Shown here one piece after another: positions 43,892 to 53,513 of a stretch of 64,000 nucleotides of DNA. A program made the position numbers and the translations under genes. A model generated the notes under the pieces. That model worked only from the letters and a program-made list of their open reading frames with translations. It did no database searches and had not been told where the DNA came from. Every line of letters begins with the position of its first letter. Positions within the stretch are counted from its first letter, which is position 1. This DNA comes from JAHEEL01 sp963785245 (lineage in GTDB: Bacteria > Actinomycetota > Acidimicrobiia > Spongiisociales > UBA5794), in NCBI GenBank assembly GCA_963785245.1, contig CAWAUO010000013.1, forward strand, positions 118,454-182,453, in the 5' to 3' direction.

Positions 43892-44971
43892 ATGCTCGGC
43901 TTCATCACACGACGCACACTGTTCGCGATCCCGGTGCTCCTCGGGATCATCATTGTCGTGTTCTTCTTGATCCGGGCCATCCCCGGCGATCCGTGCACCT
44001 CCATGCTCGGCGAACGTGCGACGGAAGAAGCGTGCGAACGTTTCAACGAGGCCAACGGGCTGGATGACCCAATCTGGGTCCAACTCGGCATCTACATGAA
44101 GAACGTCCTCACGTTCAACCTCGGCGAGTCGGTCCGCTTCTCGCGCCCCGTCAACCAACTCCTGATCGAGCGTCTGCCGCTGACGATCGAACTCGCTATG
44201 ACATCACTCACGATCGCCATCGCTGTCGGGGTACCCCTCGGGATCATCGCTGCGCGAAAGCACAACACGGCGATCGACAGCGCAACCATGGCCTTCGCCA
44301 ACATCGGCGTCTCGATGCCCGTGTTCTGGCTCGGCCTCATGCTCGCCTATGTGTTTGCCCTCGTGCTGAAGGACACCCCGTTTGCGTTACCTCCGTCTGG
44401 TCGCCTCACGGCAGGTCTGTCCTCGGTGCCGTACTACGAGGCCTGGCAGTGGAACCTCACGGAAGGCACGTTCTGGGCGAGCTTCAATGAATTCGTTGCG
44501 AACTTCTACATCTTCAACTCACTCATCACAGCGCAGTGGACCATTCTCAACGACGCCATCCGGCACTTGATCCTCCCTGCATTCGCTCTCGCGACAATCC
44601 CGATGGCCATCATCGCTCGCATCACGCGGAGCTCACTGCTCGAGGTGATGGGCAAGGACTACGTCCGAACCGCGCGTGCGAAGGGCGCCAAGGAGTCCCG
44701 CGTCGTGAAAAATCACGGTTTGCGCAACTCCATGCTCCCCGTAGTCACCATCATCGGACTCTCCCTTGGCGGACTGCTGGGTGGCGCGGTGCTCACGGAG
44801 ACGGTGTTCGGACTCGCCGGAGTCGGGACCGCCTTGTTCGACGCCATCACCGGACGCGACTACGCCGTCGTTCAGGGCTTCACGGTTGTGATCGCTCTCG
44901 GATACGTCATGGTGAACCTGTTGGTCGACCTCTCGTACGGGTATCTCGACCCGAGGATCAGAGTCAAATGA
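43892..44971 (+). CDS. Peptide ABC importer permease (DppB/OppB-type)
   Basis: A 359-residue permease. N-terminal FITRRTLFAIPVLLGIIIVVFFLIRAIPGDP is the family opening; after an extracytoplasmic loop come five further helices, with the EAA loop RTARAKGAKESRVVKNHGLRN. ATG 43892 directly precedes this opening. Stop overlaps the next gene (ATGA at 44968). Confidence 0.9.
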   Translation: MLGFITRRTLFAIPVLLGIIIVVFFLIRAIPGDPCTSMLGERATEEACERFNEANGLDDPIWVQLGIYMKNVLTFNLGESVRFSRPVNQLLIERLPLTIELAMTSLTIAIAVGVPLGIIAARKHNTAIDSATMAFANIGVSMPVFWLGLMLAYVFALVLKDTPFALPPSGRLTAGLSSVPYYEAWQWNLTEGTFWASFNEFVANFYIFNSLITAQWTILNDAIRHLILPAFALATIPMAIIARITRSSLLEVMGKDYVRTARAKGAKESRVVKNHGLRNSMLPVVTIIGLSLGGLLGGAVLTETVFGLAGVGTALFDAITGRDYAVVQGFTVVIALGYVMVNLLVDLSYGYLDPRIRVK

Positions 44972-45927
44972 GTCCCTTCAGTCGTCGCGCCGCCGTCAAA
45001 CAGGCCGAAGAGATCACCGAGCAGACCGACCTGCTCGGCAAGCCGTCGAGCCAGTGGAGCCTCGCCCTCAAGCGGTTCCGCGGCCGCACGTCCGGCATGA
45101 TCGGCCTCGGCATCGTCAGCGCGTTGGTGCTCATGGCCATCTTCGCACCGATCATCGCTCCGTACGGGCCGAACGAGGTGCTCATCGGCAAGGAGGACGT
45201 CGGGCCCCGCGATCCACCGTGTGTGCACGTGCTCGGCTGCCCCGAGGAGACGCCCCAACACGTGATGGGGACCGACGGCAACGTTCGCGATGAGTTCTCC
45301 CGCGTGATCTACGGCGCGCGGGTCAGCCTCACGCTGGGGTTCTTCACCGTCACTATCGCTCTCCTCGTCGGCAGCGCGTTTGGTGCGGTCGCCGGGTTCA
45401 CCGGGGGCTGGCTCGACAACGTCATCATGCGCATCATGGACGTCATCTTGGGATTCCCTTCTCTGCTGCTGGCGATCGCCATCGTCGCCGTACTCGGCCC
45501 GGGGCTCCGGAACGCCCTCATCGCCATCGCCATCGTCACCATTCCGGCCTACGCACGCGTCATGCGCGCGCAGGTGCTCTCGATCAAGGAGAGCGACTAC
45601 GTGTCCGCCTCACGAGCCCTGGGGGCGGCGCCGCGTCAGTTGTTGCTTCGCCGGGTCGTCCCGAACGCGCTCACGCCGCTGGTGGTCCTCGCGACGCTCG
45701 GCGTCGCAACGGCGATTCTCGAGGCCGCGGGCCTGTCCTTCCTCGGTCTCGGGGCCCAGCCGCCGACCGCAGAGTGGGGTTCGATGCTGGCATCCGAGCG
45801 GAACCAGCTCTTCACCGCCCCGCACCTCGTCTTCTTCCCCGGCCTCGCCATCATGATCACGGTGCTCGGCTTCAACCTCATGGGTGACGGCCTGCGCGAC
45901 GCCCTTGACCCCGCACTCAATCGATGA
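44968..45927 (+). CDS. Peptide ABC importer permease (DppC/OppC-type)
   Basis: A 319-residue permease with a longer N-terminal cytoplasmic part, a first helix near residue 50 (GLGIVSALVLMAIFAPIIAPYGP), an inserted extracytoplasmic stretch with two Cys (PPCVHVLGCPEE) and five more helices. EAA loop: SASRALGAAPRQLLLRRVVPNAL. ATGA overlaps join it to the genes on both sides. Confidence 0.9.
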   Translation: MSPFSRRAAVKQAEEITEQTDLLGKPSSQWSLALKRFRGRTSGMIGLGIVSALVLMAIFAPIIAPYGPNEVLIGKEDVGPRDPPCVHVLGCPEETPQHVMGTDGNVRDEFSRVIYGARVSLTLGFFTVTIALLVGSAFGAVAGFTGGWLDNVIMRIMDVILGFPSLLLAIAIVAVLGPGLRNALIAIAIVTIPAYARVMRAQVLSIKESDYVSASRALGAAPRQLLLRRVVPNALTPLVVLATLGVATAILEAAGLSFLGLGAQPPTAEWGSMLASERNQLFTAPHLVFFPGLAIMITVLGFNLMGDGLRDALDPALNR

Positions 45928-47003
45928 CCGGCACGACTCCCGCTCCCGACCAGGTCACGCCGCTGCCGCCCCGCACGGGCGAGGCCGGCGAGGTTCTGCT
46001 CGACATCCGCGGTCTCAAGACCCACTTCGACACCCGCGAGGGTGTGGTGAAGGCCGTCGACGAGGTGTCGTTTCACATCAACCGGGGCGAGGTTCTCGGA
46101 TTGGTTGGCGAATCCGGCTGCGGCAAGTCGGTCACGTCGCTCTCGATCATGGGCCTCATCCCCCATCCGGGAGAAGTAGTCGCCGGTCAGGTCTTCTTCG
46201 ATGGCAAAGACGTCACGAAGATGAAGGCGGATGACGTCAGGAAGCTGCGGGGCGAGCATATCTCGATGATCTTCCAGCAGCCGGGATCGGCCCTCAATCC
46301 AGTCCAGCGCGCCGGAGTCCAGATCAAAGAGGTGTACAAGCTCCACCGCGATTGGTCGAAGGACATCGAGCAGGAGAAGGTCATCGAGCAGCTCGAGCAG
46401 GTCGGGATCCCTGATCCCGAATCCCGGGCGAAGGCGTACCCGCACGAATTGTCCGGAGGCATGGGACAGCGGGTCATGATCGCCATGGCGCTCGCATGCG
46501 AACCGGAGCTCCTCATCGCCGACGAGCCGACGACTGCGCTCGACGTGACGATCCAGGCGCAGATCCTCGATCTGATCCGCGGCCTCCAGGAATCATCCAA
46601 GACGGCCGTCCTGCTGATCACGCATGACCTTGGTGTCGTCGCCGAAATGGCCGACCGGGTCGCGGTGATGTATGCGGGCCAGATCGTCGAGCAGACCGAC
46701 GTCCGCACGATCTTCAAACAGCCGAAGCACCCCTACACGAAGGGCCTCATCGGATCGATCCCAGTCCTCGGACATCTCGTCGACATGCTCGACACGATCC
46801 CCGGCATCGTGCCGTCGCTCATCGATCTACCGTCGGGATGCCGCTTCGCGGCGCGCTGCTCGGCCCGTATTGAGAACAACCTCGAGATCTGCACGCAGCA
46901 GGAACCGCAACTCCTCGAGATCTCACCGGGCCATGAGGTGCGATGCTGGCTCTACGAACAGACGGACGCTGACGCGGATACGGACCGGAGTGGCGATGTC
47001 TGA
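45924..47003 (+). CDS. Peptide ABC importer ATPase (DppD/OppD-type)
   Basis: A 359-residue ATPase. Walker A GESGCGKSV, signature LSGGMGQRVMIAMAL, Walker B LLIADEPTTALDV and H-loop THD. The C-terminal oligo_HPY extension carries cysteines (GCRFAARCS, NLEICTQ, VRCWLYE), which in this family can hold an Fe-S cluster. It energises the permease pair with the next gene. Overlaps both neighbours. Confidence 0.92.
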   Translation: MTGTTPAPDQVTPLPPRTGEAGEVLLDIRGLKTHFDTREGVVKAVDEVSFHINRGEVLGLVGESGCGKSVTSLSIMGLIPHPGEVVAGQVFFDGKDVTKMKADDVRKLRGEHISMIFQQPGSALNPVQRAGVQIKEVYKLHRDWSKDIEQEKVIEQLEQVGIPDPESRAKAYPHELSGGMGQRVMIAMALACEPELLIADEPTTALDVTIQAQILDLIRGLQESSKTAVLLITHDLGVVAEMADRVAVMYAGQIVEQTDVRTIFKQPKHPYTKGLIGSIPVLGHLVDMLDTIPGIVPSLIDLPSGCRFAARCSARIENNLEICTQQEPQLLEISPGHEVRCWLYEQTDADADTDRSGDV

Positions 47004-48015
47004 AGCACTCGTGCAGATCCAGGACCTTGTCAAGAAGTTCCCGGTCCGGGGCGGAGTCTTCCAGCGTCAGATCGCGACCGTTGACGCCGTCGACGGCGTC
47101 AACCTCGACATTATGGCCGGACAGTCCGTCGGTCTCGTCGGCGAGTCCGGATGCGGCAAGACGACATTGGGCCGGATGCTCGTCCGACTCCTTGAGCCGA
47201 CGTCCGGTTCGATCATCTTCGACGGCGAGGACATCACTCACCTGAAGCAGAAGCAGCTCAAGCCGTTCCGGAACCGCGTTCAGATCATCTTCCAGGACCC
47301 GTACTCCTCGCTGGACCCGCGCACGCAGGTCGGCGAGTCGATCTCGGAGGGGTTGAAGCTCCACGGCGTCGGCAATCGGAAGGAACGCAGAGAGCGCGTC
47401 AACCGAATGCTCGACCTCGTCGGCCTCGAACCCGGCCACGCCAACCGATACCCTCACGAATTCTCCGGTGGCCAGCGCCAGCGCATCGGCCTCGCCCGAG
47501 CCCTCATCCTCGAGCCGGACTTCGTCGTGGCCGATGAGCCGGTGTCGGCACTCGATGTCTCGGTGCAGGCTCAGGTGCTCAACCTCTTGAAGGAACTCCA
47601 GCGGGAACTCGACCTGACGTTGTTGTTCATCGCCCACAACCTCGGCGTGGTGGAGCACATCTCCGACCGGGTCGCCGTGATGTACCTCGGCCGGATCGTC
47701 GAGATCACCGAACGTGAGGCCCTCTACGCCAATCCGACCCACCCCTACACCCAGGCGCTGCTCTCGGCGATCCCGATCCCGGACCCGGACCGGCCCCGCA
47801 ACCGGACGATCCTCCAGGGAGACGTTCCTTCGCCGATCAATCCGCCTCCGGGTTGTCACTTCCACCCTCGATGCACCATCGCCCAGCCAGGCATCTGCGA
47901 CGTCGAGATCCCCACGCTGCTTCAGGTTGGGGACGACTCCGAACACCTCGCCGCCTGCCATGTCCGTACCGGTGCCTACCAGCACCTCGAACCCCCGGTT
48001 CTGAAGAAGCCGTAG
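46996..48015 (+). CDS. Peptide ABC importer ATPase (DppF/OppF-type)
   Basis: A 339-residue ATPase. ATG 46996 lies inside the end of the previous gene (8-bp overlap); frame upstream is that gene's shadow. Walker A GESGCGKTT, signature FSGGQRQRIGLARAL, Walker B FVVADEPVSALDV, and an oligo_HPY end with GCHFHPRC, GICDVE and AACHVR. It completes the importer: binding protein, two permeases, two ATPases. Confidence 0.92.
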   Translation: MSEALVQIQDLVKKFPVRGGVFQRQIATVDAVDGVNLDIMAGQSVGLVGESGCGKTTLGRMLVRLLEPTSGSIIFDGEDITHLKQKQLKPFRNRVQIIFQDPYSSLDPRTQVGESISEGLKLHGVGNRKERRERVNRMLDLVGLEPGHANRYPHEFSGGQRQRIGLARALILEPDFVVADEPVSALDVSVQAQVLNLLKELQRELDLTLLFIAHNLGVVEHISDRVAVMYLGRIVEITEREALYANPTHPYTQALLSAIPIPDPDRPRNRTILQGDVPSPINPPPGCHFHPRCTIAQPGICDVEIPTLLQVGDDSEHLAACHVRTGAYQHLEPPVLKKP

Positions 48016-48235
48016 CTTCGACAATCGTTCGCCAACGAAGTGGGGGGAGGCGGATTCGCTCTTGCGAATCCGCAGGGTACTGAGCGAGCACTAATCCGTG
48101 AGGAGCCGCTCCCCACCTCGTCGGGATGGTGCGCCGGTCCAAGACGCCCGGCGTTCTCCCAACCGGCGGAACCGCCCATGCGATACACCTGTGGCACGCA
48201 TGGCTCTCGAGCGGTACGCTCATGGCGGAGGAGCC

Positions 48236-48832
48236 ATGAGCGAGGAGTTCATCAGCCTCGATTGTGCGGTTCCGATCTGGGATCGCTTTCATCTTGCTCG
48301 TCCGCTCGTCATCATCGGGACCGTGGATCTCGACGGCGCTGTGGATCTCGCCCCCAAACACATGGCCGGACCGGTTTCGTGGGAGAACCTCTTCGGTTTC
48401 GTGTGTTCCGAGAGGCACGCCACATATCGGAATGCGGTGCGCACCGGCGAATTCACTGTGTCGTATCCAACACCGGATCAGGTCGTCACGACCAGCCTCA
48501 CGGCTGCGCCGCGCTCAGCCGACGACTCGAAGCCAAGCCTCCGCGCCGTCGCAACCGAGCCGGCCAAAGTCGTCGGCGGCGCCTTGATCTCCGGTGCAAG
48601 GATCCATCTCGAGTGCGAGCTCGAACGTACCGTCGAGGACCTTGGTCCGAACAGCCTCGTCATCGGCCGCATCGTCGCAGCGGCCGTCGCGGAAGCCGCC
48701 GTGCGATTCCTCGACCGGGAAGACTGGCACACGATCACCGAGGCGCCGATCCTGGTCTACCTGCCCCCGAATCGATATGCGACCATCGACGAGAGTCGGA
48801 GCTTCCCGTTCCCTGCCGGCTGGTCGAGGTAG
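48236..48832 (+). CDS. Flavin-reductase-like (split-barrel) protein
   Basis: A 198-residue protein. RPLVIIGTVDLDGAVDLAPKH, MAGPVSWENLFGFVC and TYRNAVRTGEFTVSYPTPDQ follow the FMN-binding split-barrel fold of the DIM6/NTAB flavin reductase group. ATG 48236 with GGAGG four bases upstream. The M20 peptidase gene starts four bases after its stop, so the three genes 48236-51025 form an operon. Exact reaction unknown. Confidence 0.78.
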   Translation: MSEEFISLDCAVPIWDRFHLARPLVIIGTVDLDGAVDLAPKHMAGPVSWENLFGFVCSERHATYRNAVRTGEFTVSYPTPDQVVTTSLTAAPRSADDSKPSLRAVATEPAKVVGGALISGARIHLECELERTVEDLGPNSLVIGRIVAAAVAEAAVRFLDREDWHTITEAPILVYLPPNRYATIDESRSFPFPAGWSR

Positions 48833-48835
48833 GCC

Positions 48836-50018
48836 ATGCCACCCACCGCAGCGCCTGAGGAGATTCTCGACCACCTCACGGCACGCGAGGATGAACTCAT
48901 CGACCTCTGCGGCGAGCTGGTATCGATCGAGAGCCCGTCGCCGGACGCGCGTGCTACCAGGAGCGTTCTCGAGCGGCTGACGCCCGAACTCGATGGCCTC
49001 GGCTACCGGTATCGCATGTCCGAGCCCGCCAACTCAGGTGGATTCCTGTACGCGAGGCCGAGCGATCGACCTCGGCACGCACCGGCCCAGCTTCTCCTCG
49101 GACACGTCGACACCGTCTGGCCGCTCGGAACACTCGGAGCACGTCCGTGGAGCATCGATGATGGCGTCGCCCGCGGACCCGGCGCATTCGACATGAAGGC
49201 CGGCGTCGTCCAAATCCTGTTCGCCATCAGCGCCCTCCAGAACCTCGAACTCGACCCCCCAGCAACACCGGTAGTCCTCATCAACACCGATGAGGAGATC
49301 GGCAGCCGGGAGAGCACGTCGGCCATCGACCGGCTGAGCAAGGTGGCGTCACGAGCCTTCGTCTGTGAACCGGGTCTCGGGCCATCGGGAGCGATGAAGA
49401 CGGCCCGCAAGGGACTCGCGAAGTACACCGTGACGGTTCACGGGCGAGCGGCCCATGCAGGCTTGGATCCCGAGGCCGGCGCCGAGCGCGATCCTCGAAC
49501 TCTCCTCCGTCATCCAGCGTCTGTTCGATCTCACCGACCGCGAGCGCGACGTCACCGTCAACGTGGGAACAATCGAAGGGGGTATCCAGGCAAACGTGGT
49601 TGCACCACGCAGCCAGGCGGTTGTCGACGTCCGTGTGCTGACCACGGAGGATGCCGAGAGCGTTGACGCGGCCATCCGCGCGTTGGAGCCGGTCACACCC
49701 GGAACATCGATCACCGTCACCGGCGGATTTGGGCGACCGCCGATGGTCCGGTCCGAACGCAATGCTGCTCTCTTCGAGCGGGCCCGAAGCATCGGAACGC
49801 AGCTCGGCATGGACCTCCGAGAAGTCACCGCCGGAGGCGGATCCGACGGCAACACGACCAGCCAGCACACGGCAACGCTCGACGGGCTCGGGATCATCGG
49901 CGACGGCGCGCATGCCCCCGGCGAGCGGATCAACCTCCGCACCTTCGCTCCGCGAACCGCGCTGCTCGCGGCGCTGATGATGGAACCGGTCGACGAGACA
50001 ACGGGGAGGGAATCTTGA
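48836..50018 (+). pseudogene. M20 metallopeptidase gene with one frameshift
   Basis: The first frame gives LLLGHVDTVWPLGTL (His, Asp), GPGAFDMKAGV (bridging Asp), INTDEEIGS (Glu pair) and AHAGLDPEAGA. Then an extra base near 49478-49486 throws it off. The next frame continues exactly where expected with AILELSSVIQRLFDL, GTIEGGIQANVV, GGGSDGNTTSQH and a final GERINLRTFAPRT. Corrected length is about 393 residues, of the carboxypeptidase G2-like branch. All zinc ligands are kept, so a sequencing error or very recent mutation is likely. Its end overlaps the P-loop protein gene. Confidence 0.8.
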
Positions 50019-51025
50019 TCAAGTACTTCTTCTCTTCACTCACGCGGATCTCAAACCTCGCAGAGGAGGCGTTCACCGTCGAGCCGCGGGATCGCAGTGG
50101 TTGGGCCACCGGCGACTACGTCGTCGGCGAGGTCGTCGGACGAGCCGGAGAGCTGTCGCGGGTTGAGCTCCGGAGCGGCCGGATGATCGAGGTCGTCGAA
50201 GGGGACCTCGTCGTCGGCGCCTGGGGTAGTCGGAGGGCAACGCTCGAGGCCGTCGGCGATTGGCGGGACATCACCGACGACGGCACGTTTCACGCCATGA
50301 CGGCGGCCGGCCTCTTCGGCCGGGTCACATCGCTCGCTCCGCTGATGCCGCCGATCATGCGGCTCAACTATGTCGGTCATGTGACGCGAACCGGGCAGAA
50401 GATGACGATGGACGACTTCCTGCCTCCGATTCCCAACGTCCCATACGAGGCCCCGACGCTTCTCATCATCGGGACGTCGATGTCGGCGGGCAAGACAACG
50501 GCCGCCAAGCGAATCATCCGTCACCTGAAAGGGATCGGGCTCCACATCGTGGGGACCAAACTCACCGGCGCAGGTCGCTACCGCGATGTCCTCGCGATGT
50601 GGGATGCCGGCGCCGACGACGTGTTCGACTTCGTCGATGTTGGGCTGCCGTCAACGATCGTCGAGCCGGAAGAGTATCGATTGCGATTGCGCGACCTGCT
50701 CTCGCTGGTCGCGGCCCGCAAACCGGACATCGTTGTCGCCGAGGCCGGAGCGTCGCCGCTCGAACCGTACAACGGGGAGGTCGTCCTGGAGGAGCTCGGG
50801 GAGAACGTGCGATGCACCGTGCTGTGCGCGTCGGATCCCTACGCGGTCTCCGGCGTCATCGCCGGGTTCGGATACGAGCCGGATGTGGTCGCCGGGATCG
50901 CCACGAATACCACCGCATCCGTCGAACTGGTCCGCAAGCTGACGGGCCACGAGGGCTTCTCGTTCATGATCGCCGAGGAGTCGGACGACGCGTTCGACGT
51001 GATCCGCGCCCGCTTCGGCGTCTGA
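50015..51025 (+). CDS. P-loop protein of unknown function, DUF1611-like C-terminal domain
   Basis: A 336-residue protein. Residues 1-145 form a beta-rich N-terminal domain (DYVVGEVVGRAGELSRVELRS) of unknown type. The C-terminal domain has a Walker A IIGTSMSAGKTTAAKR at about 153-168, then HIVGTKLTGAGRYRD, VFDFVDVGLPSTIV and DIVVAEAGASPLEPYNGE, the order seen in DUF1611 and in SIMIBI-class proteins such as dethiobiotin synthetase. The start is TTG 50015 overlapping the M20 stop, showing tight coupling. With an M20 peptidase next door, a role on an N-acyl amino acid is possible (DUF1611 DgcN modifies D-glutamate) but unproven. Confidence 0.65.
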   Translation: MIKYFFSSLTRISNLAEEAFTVEPRDRSGWATGDYVVGEVVGRAGELSRVELRSGRMIEVVEGDLVVGAWGSRRATLEAVGDWRDITDDGTFHAMTAAGLFGRVTSLAPLMPPIMRLNYVGHVTRTGQKMTMDDFLPPIPNVPYEAPTLLIIGTSMSAGKTTAAKRIIRHLKGIGLHIVGTKLTGAGRYRDVLAMWDAGADDVFDFVDVGLPSTIVEPEEYRLRLRDLLSLVAARKPDIVVAEAGASPLEPYNGEVVLEELGENVRCTVLCASDPYAVSGVIAGFGYEPDVVAGIATNTTASVELVRKLTGHEGFSFMIAEESDDAFDVIRARFGV

Positions 51026-51027
51026 TG

Positions 51028-51079
51028 CTGCGAACCCAGGGTTCTCCACCTCGTATATGACGCCGTGAGCCCAGAGAAC
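51028..51079 (+). repeat. R1 repeat copy between P-loop protein and HerA-like genes
   Basis: Core CGAACCCAGGGTTCTCCACC followed by TCGTATATGACGCC and GAGCCCAGAGAACG. It begins three bases after the stop of the P-loop protein gene. Upstream start codons for the ATPase would lie within it. Confidence 0.85.
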
Positions 51080-51115
51080 GGACTGGCGTTCAGGTCATCC
51101 ACTACCGTTCTCCCC

Positions 51116-53458
51116 ATGGCTGACTTCTATCTCGGTGGACCTGTTGACCCCCTGACGGGGAAGCGCCTCGAATCGCAGACAACGCACTACGAGGCCGAGG
51201 ACCTCACCACCCACGGTGTGATCGTGGGGATGACCGGATCCGGCAAGACCGGACTCGGAATCATCTACCTCGAGGAAGCCCTGCGATCGGGCATTCCGAC
51301 GCTGATCCTGGACCCGAAAGGGGACATGACGAACCTGCTTCTCACATTCCCCGAACTCGCAGCCAGCGATTTCGAACCGTGGATCGATCCGTCCGCCGCC
51401 CAGAACAAGTCGGCTGCCGAAGCCGCCGCCGACACCGCTCAACTCTGGTCCAACGGTCTCGCGAGTTGGGATCTCAGCGGAGCCGACATCGCCGGTCTCC
51501 GCGAACGCGCCGGATTCACGATCTACACCCCAGGTTCGACGGCAGGCGTCCCGCTCAACATCGTCGGTTCGCTGGTTGCGCCTGGCGGATCCTTCGACAA
51601 CAGCGCTGAGGCACTTCGCGATGAGATTCAGGGATTCACCGCCGGTCTCCTGGGTCTGGTCGGGATCGAGGCTGATCCGATCTCGTCTCGGGAGAACATC
51701 CTCATCGCCAACCTCATCGAGCACGCATGGCGAAACGGCCAATCACTCGGCATGGACACCTTGCTCGGATGGATCCAGCGGCCCCCGATTCGGAAGCTCG
51801 GCGTCTTCGACATCGAAGCGTTCTTCCCCGCCGACGACCGTCTCAAACTGGCGATGCAGATCAATGGCCTCCTCGCCTCACCGGGCTTTGGCACCTGGAT
51901 GGAGGGGGTGGCGCTCGATATCCCGAGCCTCCTCTGGGATGCCGACGGCAAGCCTCAGTCGGCAATCATGTACCTCGCCCACCTCTCCGACGAGGAGCGG
52001 CAGTTCGTGGTCACGCTCATTCTGTCGAAGCTGATCACGTGGATGAGGTCCCAGCCCGGCAGCGGCGACCTGCGTGTGCTCGCGTACATGGACGAGGTCT
52101 TCGGATTCGTTCCACCGACGGCGAATCCCCCGGCCAAGCAGCCGATTCTGACACTCCTGAAGCAGGCGCGGGCGTTTGGGGTCGGGCTGCTGTTGTCGAC
52201 GCAGAATCCCGTCGACCTCGACTACAAGGCGATGTCGAACGCGGGGACCTGGTGCATCGGTCGGCTCCAGACCGAGCGAGACAAGGCGCGCATCCTGGAG
52301 GCACTGACATCGGTGACCGGGGATGTCGACGTCAAGCTCCTCGACGAGCAGATTTCGGGCCTGGCGAAACGGACCTTCCTGCTGCACAACACGCGTGACC
52401 GCGAGCCACAGATGTTTACGACGCGATGGGCCATGTCGTATCTGCGTGGGCCTCTCACTCCGACCCAGATCGCCAGCTTGTCCCAGCGTCAACCGGCTTC
52501 CTCTGCGTCGACCTCCTCACCGGCGAGCGCCCCGCCTGAGCCGACGCTCTCGATTGACGATGGGACGATCGCGATCATGCCAGCCGTCGCCGAGGGAGTG
52601 GCGGCCTACCACCTCGATCCGGCGGCAGAATGGGCTTCGAACGTCGAGGCGAGCGCCGCTCCGACCCGGTATGAGGCCGCCGCGGCGATTCGAGTCACTG
52701 CGCGATACGACGAAGCACGGGCCGGCGTTGACCATGTCACGGAGTGGGAAGCGATTGTCGTTCCGTTGTCTGTCGGCGATCCGACGCCGATAGAGGTGGA
52801 TCACGACCCCCGCGACTTCCTCGAGACGGCCGTCGCCGATGTCCCGTACGCACTGCCCGAAGCGCGGATCGACACGAAGACATTCTGGTCATCGCTGTCT
52901 GCAGCGATCAAAGAGAAGTTGTACCGAGAGGGCAAGGTGACGGTCTTCAAGAACGCTGCCCTGAAGATGTACTCGCGGGTCGGCGAATCGCTCGAGGATT
53001 TTGCTGCCCGATGCGATCGTGCTGCCGACGAGGCCGCTGATACGGCCACGGCAGCCCTCAAGGGGAAGTACGAGAAGAAGCTGCGGCGGCTCCAACTCGC
53101 AATCGACAAGTACGGGGCTCAGGCTGAAGCAGCGGCGGGCGACGCTCGCTCCGGGGACATCGACCTCGTCGCGGGTACCGTATTCGACATGCTTGCCGGG
53201 CGGAGCCGCTCGCGCAGTATCTCGTCGGCTACGAAGGCTCGGCGCACGGCGCAACGCCGGGTCGACGCAGCGAACGATCGCGTCGATGCAAAGGTCGCCG
53301 AGTATGCGGTCCTGCAGGAGGAGTTCCAGGAGGAGGTCGGTGACCTCGTTGCGGCGTGGGACGAGAAGGCACAGGACGTCGAAGAGATGGAGATCGGTCT
53401 CGAGAAGAACGACATCACCGTCGCCGACACGACCCTCGTCTGGATCCCGCGAGCCTGA
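51116..53458 (+). CDS. HerA-like / DUF853-type ATPase with C-terminal coiled coil
   Basis: A 780-residue protein. Walker A GMTGSGKTG at residues 38-46; LILDPKGDMTNLL is the motif that follows it in HerA-FtsK ATPases; LAYMDEVFGFVPPTA is Walker B and LLLSTQNPVDLDYKAMSNAGTWCIGRL the sensor segment with the C-terminal Arg finger region. Residues about 480-600 are unassigned; from about 620 a long helical, charged coil (KKLRRLQLAIDKYG, TAQRRVDAANDRVDAK) suggests self-assembly. ATG 51116 is the start because upstream codons are R1 repeat. HerA proteins work with nucleases in end resection or defence; a nuclease-like gene lies just downstream on the other strand. Confidence 0.8.
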   Translation: MADFYLGGPVDPLTGKRLESQTTHYEAEDLTTHGVIVGMTGSGKTGLGIIYLEEALRSGIPTLILDPKGDMTNLLLTFPELAASDFEPWIDPSAAQNKSAAEAAADTAQLWSNGLASWDLSGADIAGLRERAGFTIYTPGSTAGVPLNIVGSLVAPGGSFDNSAEALRDEIQGFTAGLLGLVGIEADPISSRENILIANLIEHAWRNGQSLGMDTLLGWIQRPPIRKLGVFDIEAFFPADDRLKLAMQINGLLASPGFGTWMEGVALDIPSLLWDADGKPQSAIMYLAHLSDEERQFVVTLILSKLITWMRSQPGSGDLRVLAYMDEVFGFVPPTANPPAKQPILTLLKQARAFGVGLLLSTQNPVDLDYKAMSNAGTWCIGRLQTERDKARILEALTSVTGDVDVKLLDEQISGLAKRTFLLHNTRDREPQMFTTRWAMSYLRGPLTPTQIASLSQRQPASSASTSSPASAPPEPTLSIDDGTIAIMPAVAEGVAAYHLDPAAEWASNVEASAAPTRYEAAAAIRVTARYDEARAGVDHVTEWEAIVVPLSVGDPTPIEVDHDPRDFLETAVADVPYALPEARIDTKTFWSSLSAAIKEKLYREGKVTVFKNAALKMYSRVGESLEDFAARCDRAADEAADTATAALKGKYEKKLRRLQLAIDKYGAQAEAAAGDARSGDIDLVAGTVFDMLAGRSRSRSISSATKARRTAQRRVDAANDRVDAKVAEYAVLQEEFQEEVGDLVAAWDEKAQDVEEMEIGLEKNDITVADTTLVWIPRA

Positions 53459-53513
53459 CGCTGCGAACCCAGGGTTCTCGGCATCGCATATGACGCCGTC
53501 AGCCCGCGGAATG
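53459..53513 (+). repeat. R1 repeat copy after the HerA-like gene
   Basis: Core GCGAACCCAGGGTTCTCGGC then TCGCATATGACGCC and CAGCCCGCGGAATG, more divergent than the 51.0 kb copy. It begins one base after the HerA stop codon and overlaps the 3' end of the AbiEi/DUF559 gene. Confidence 0.85.
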
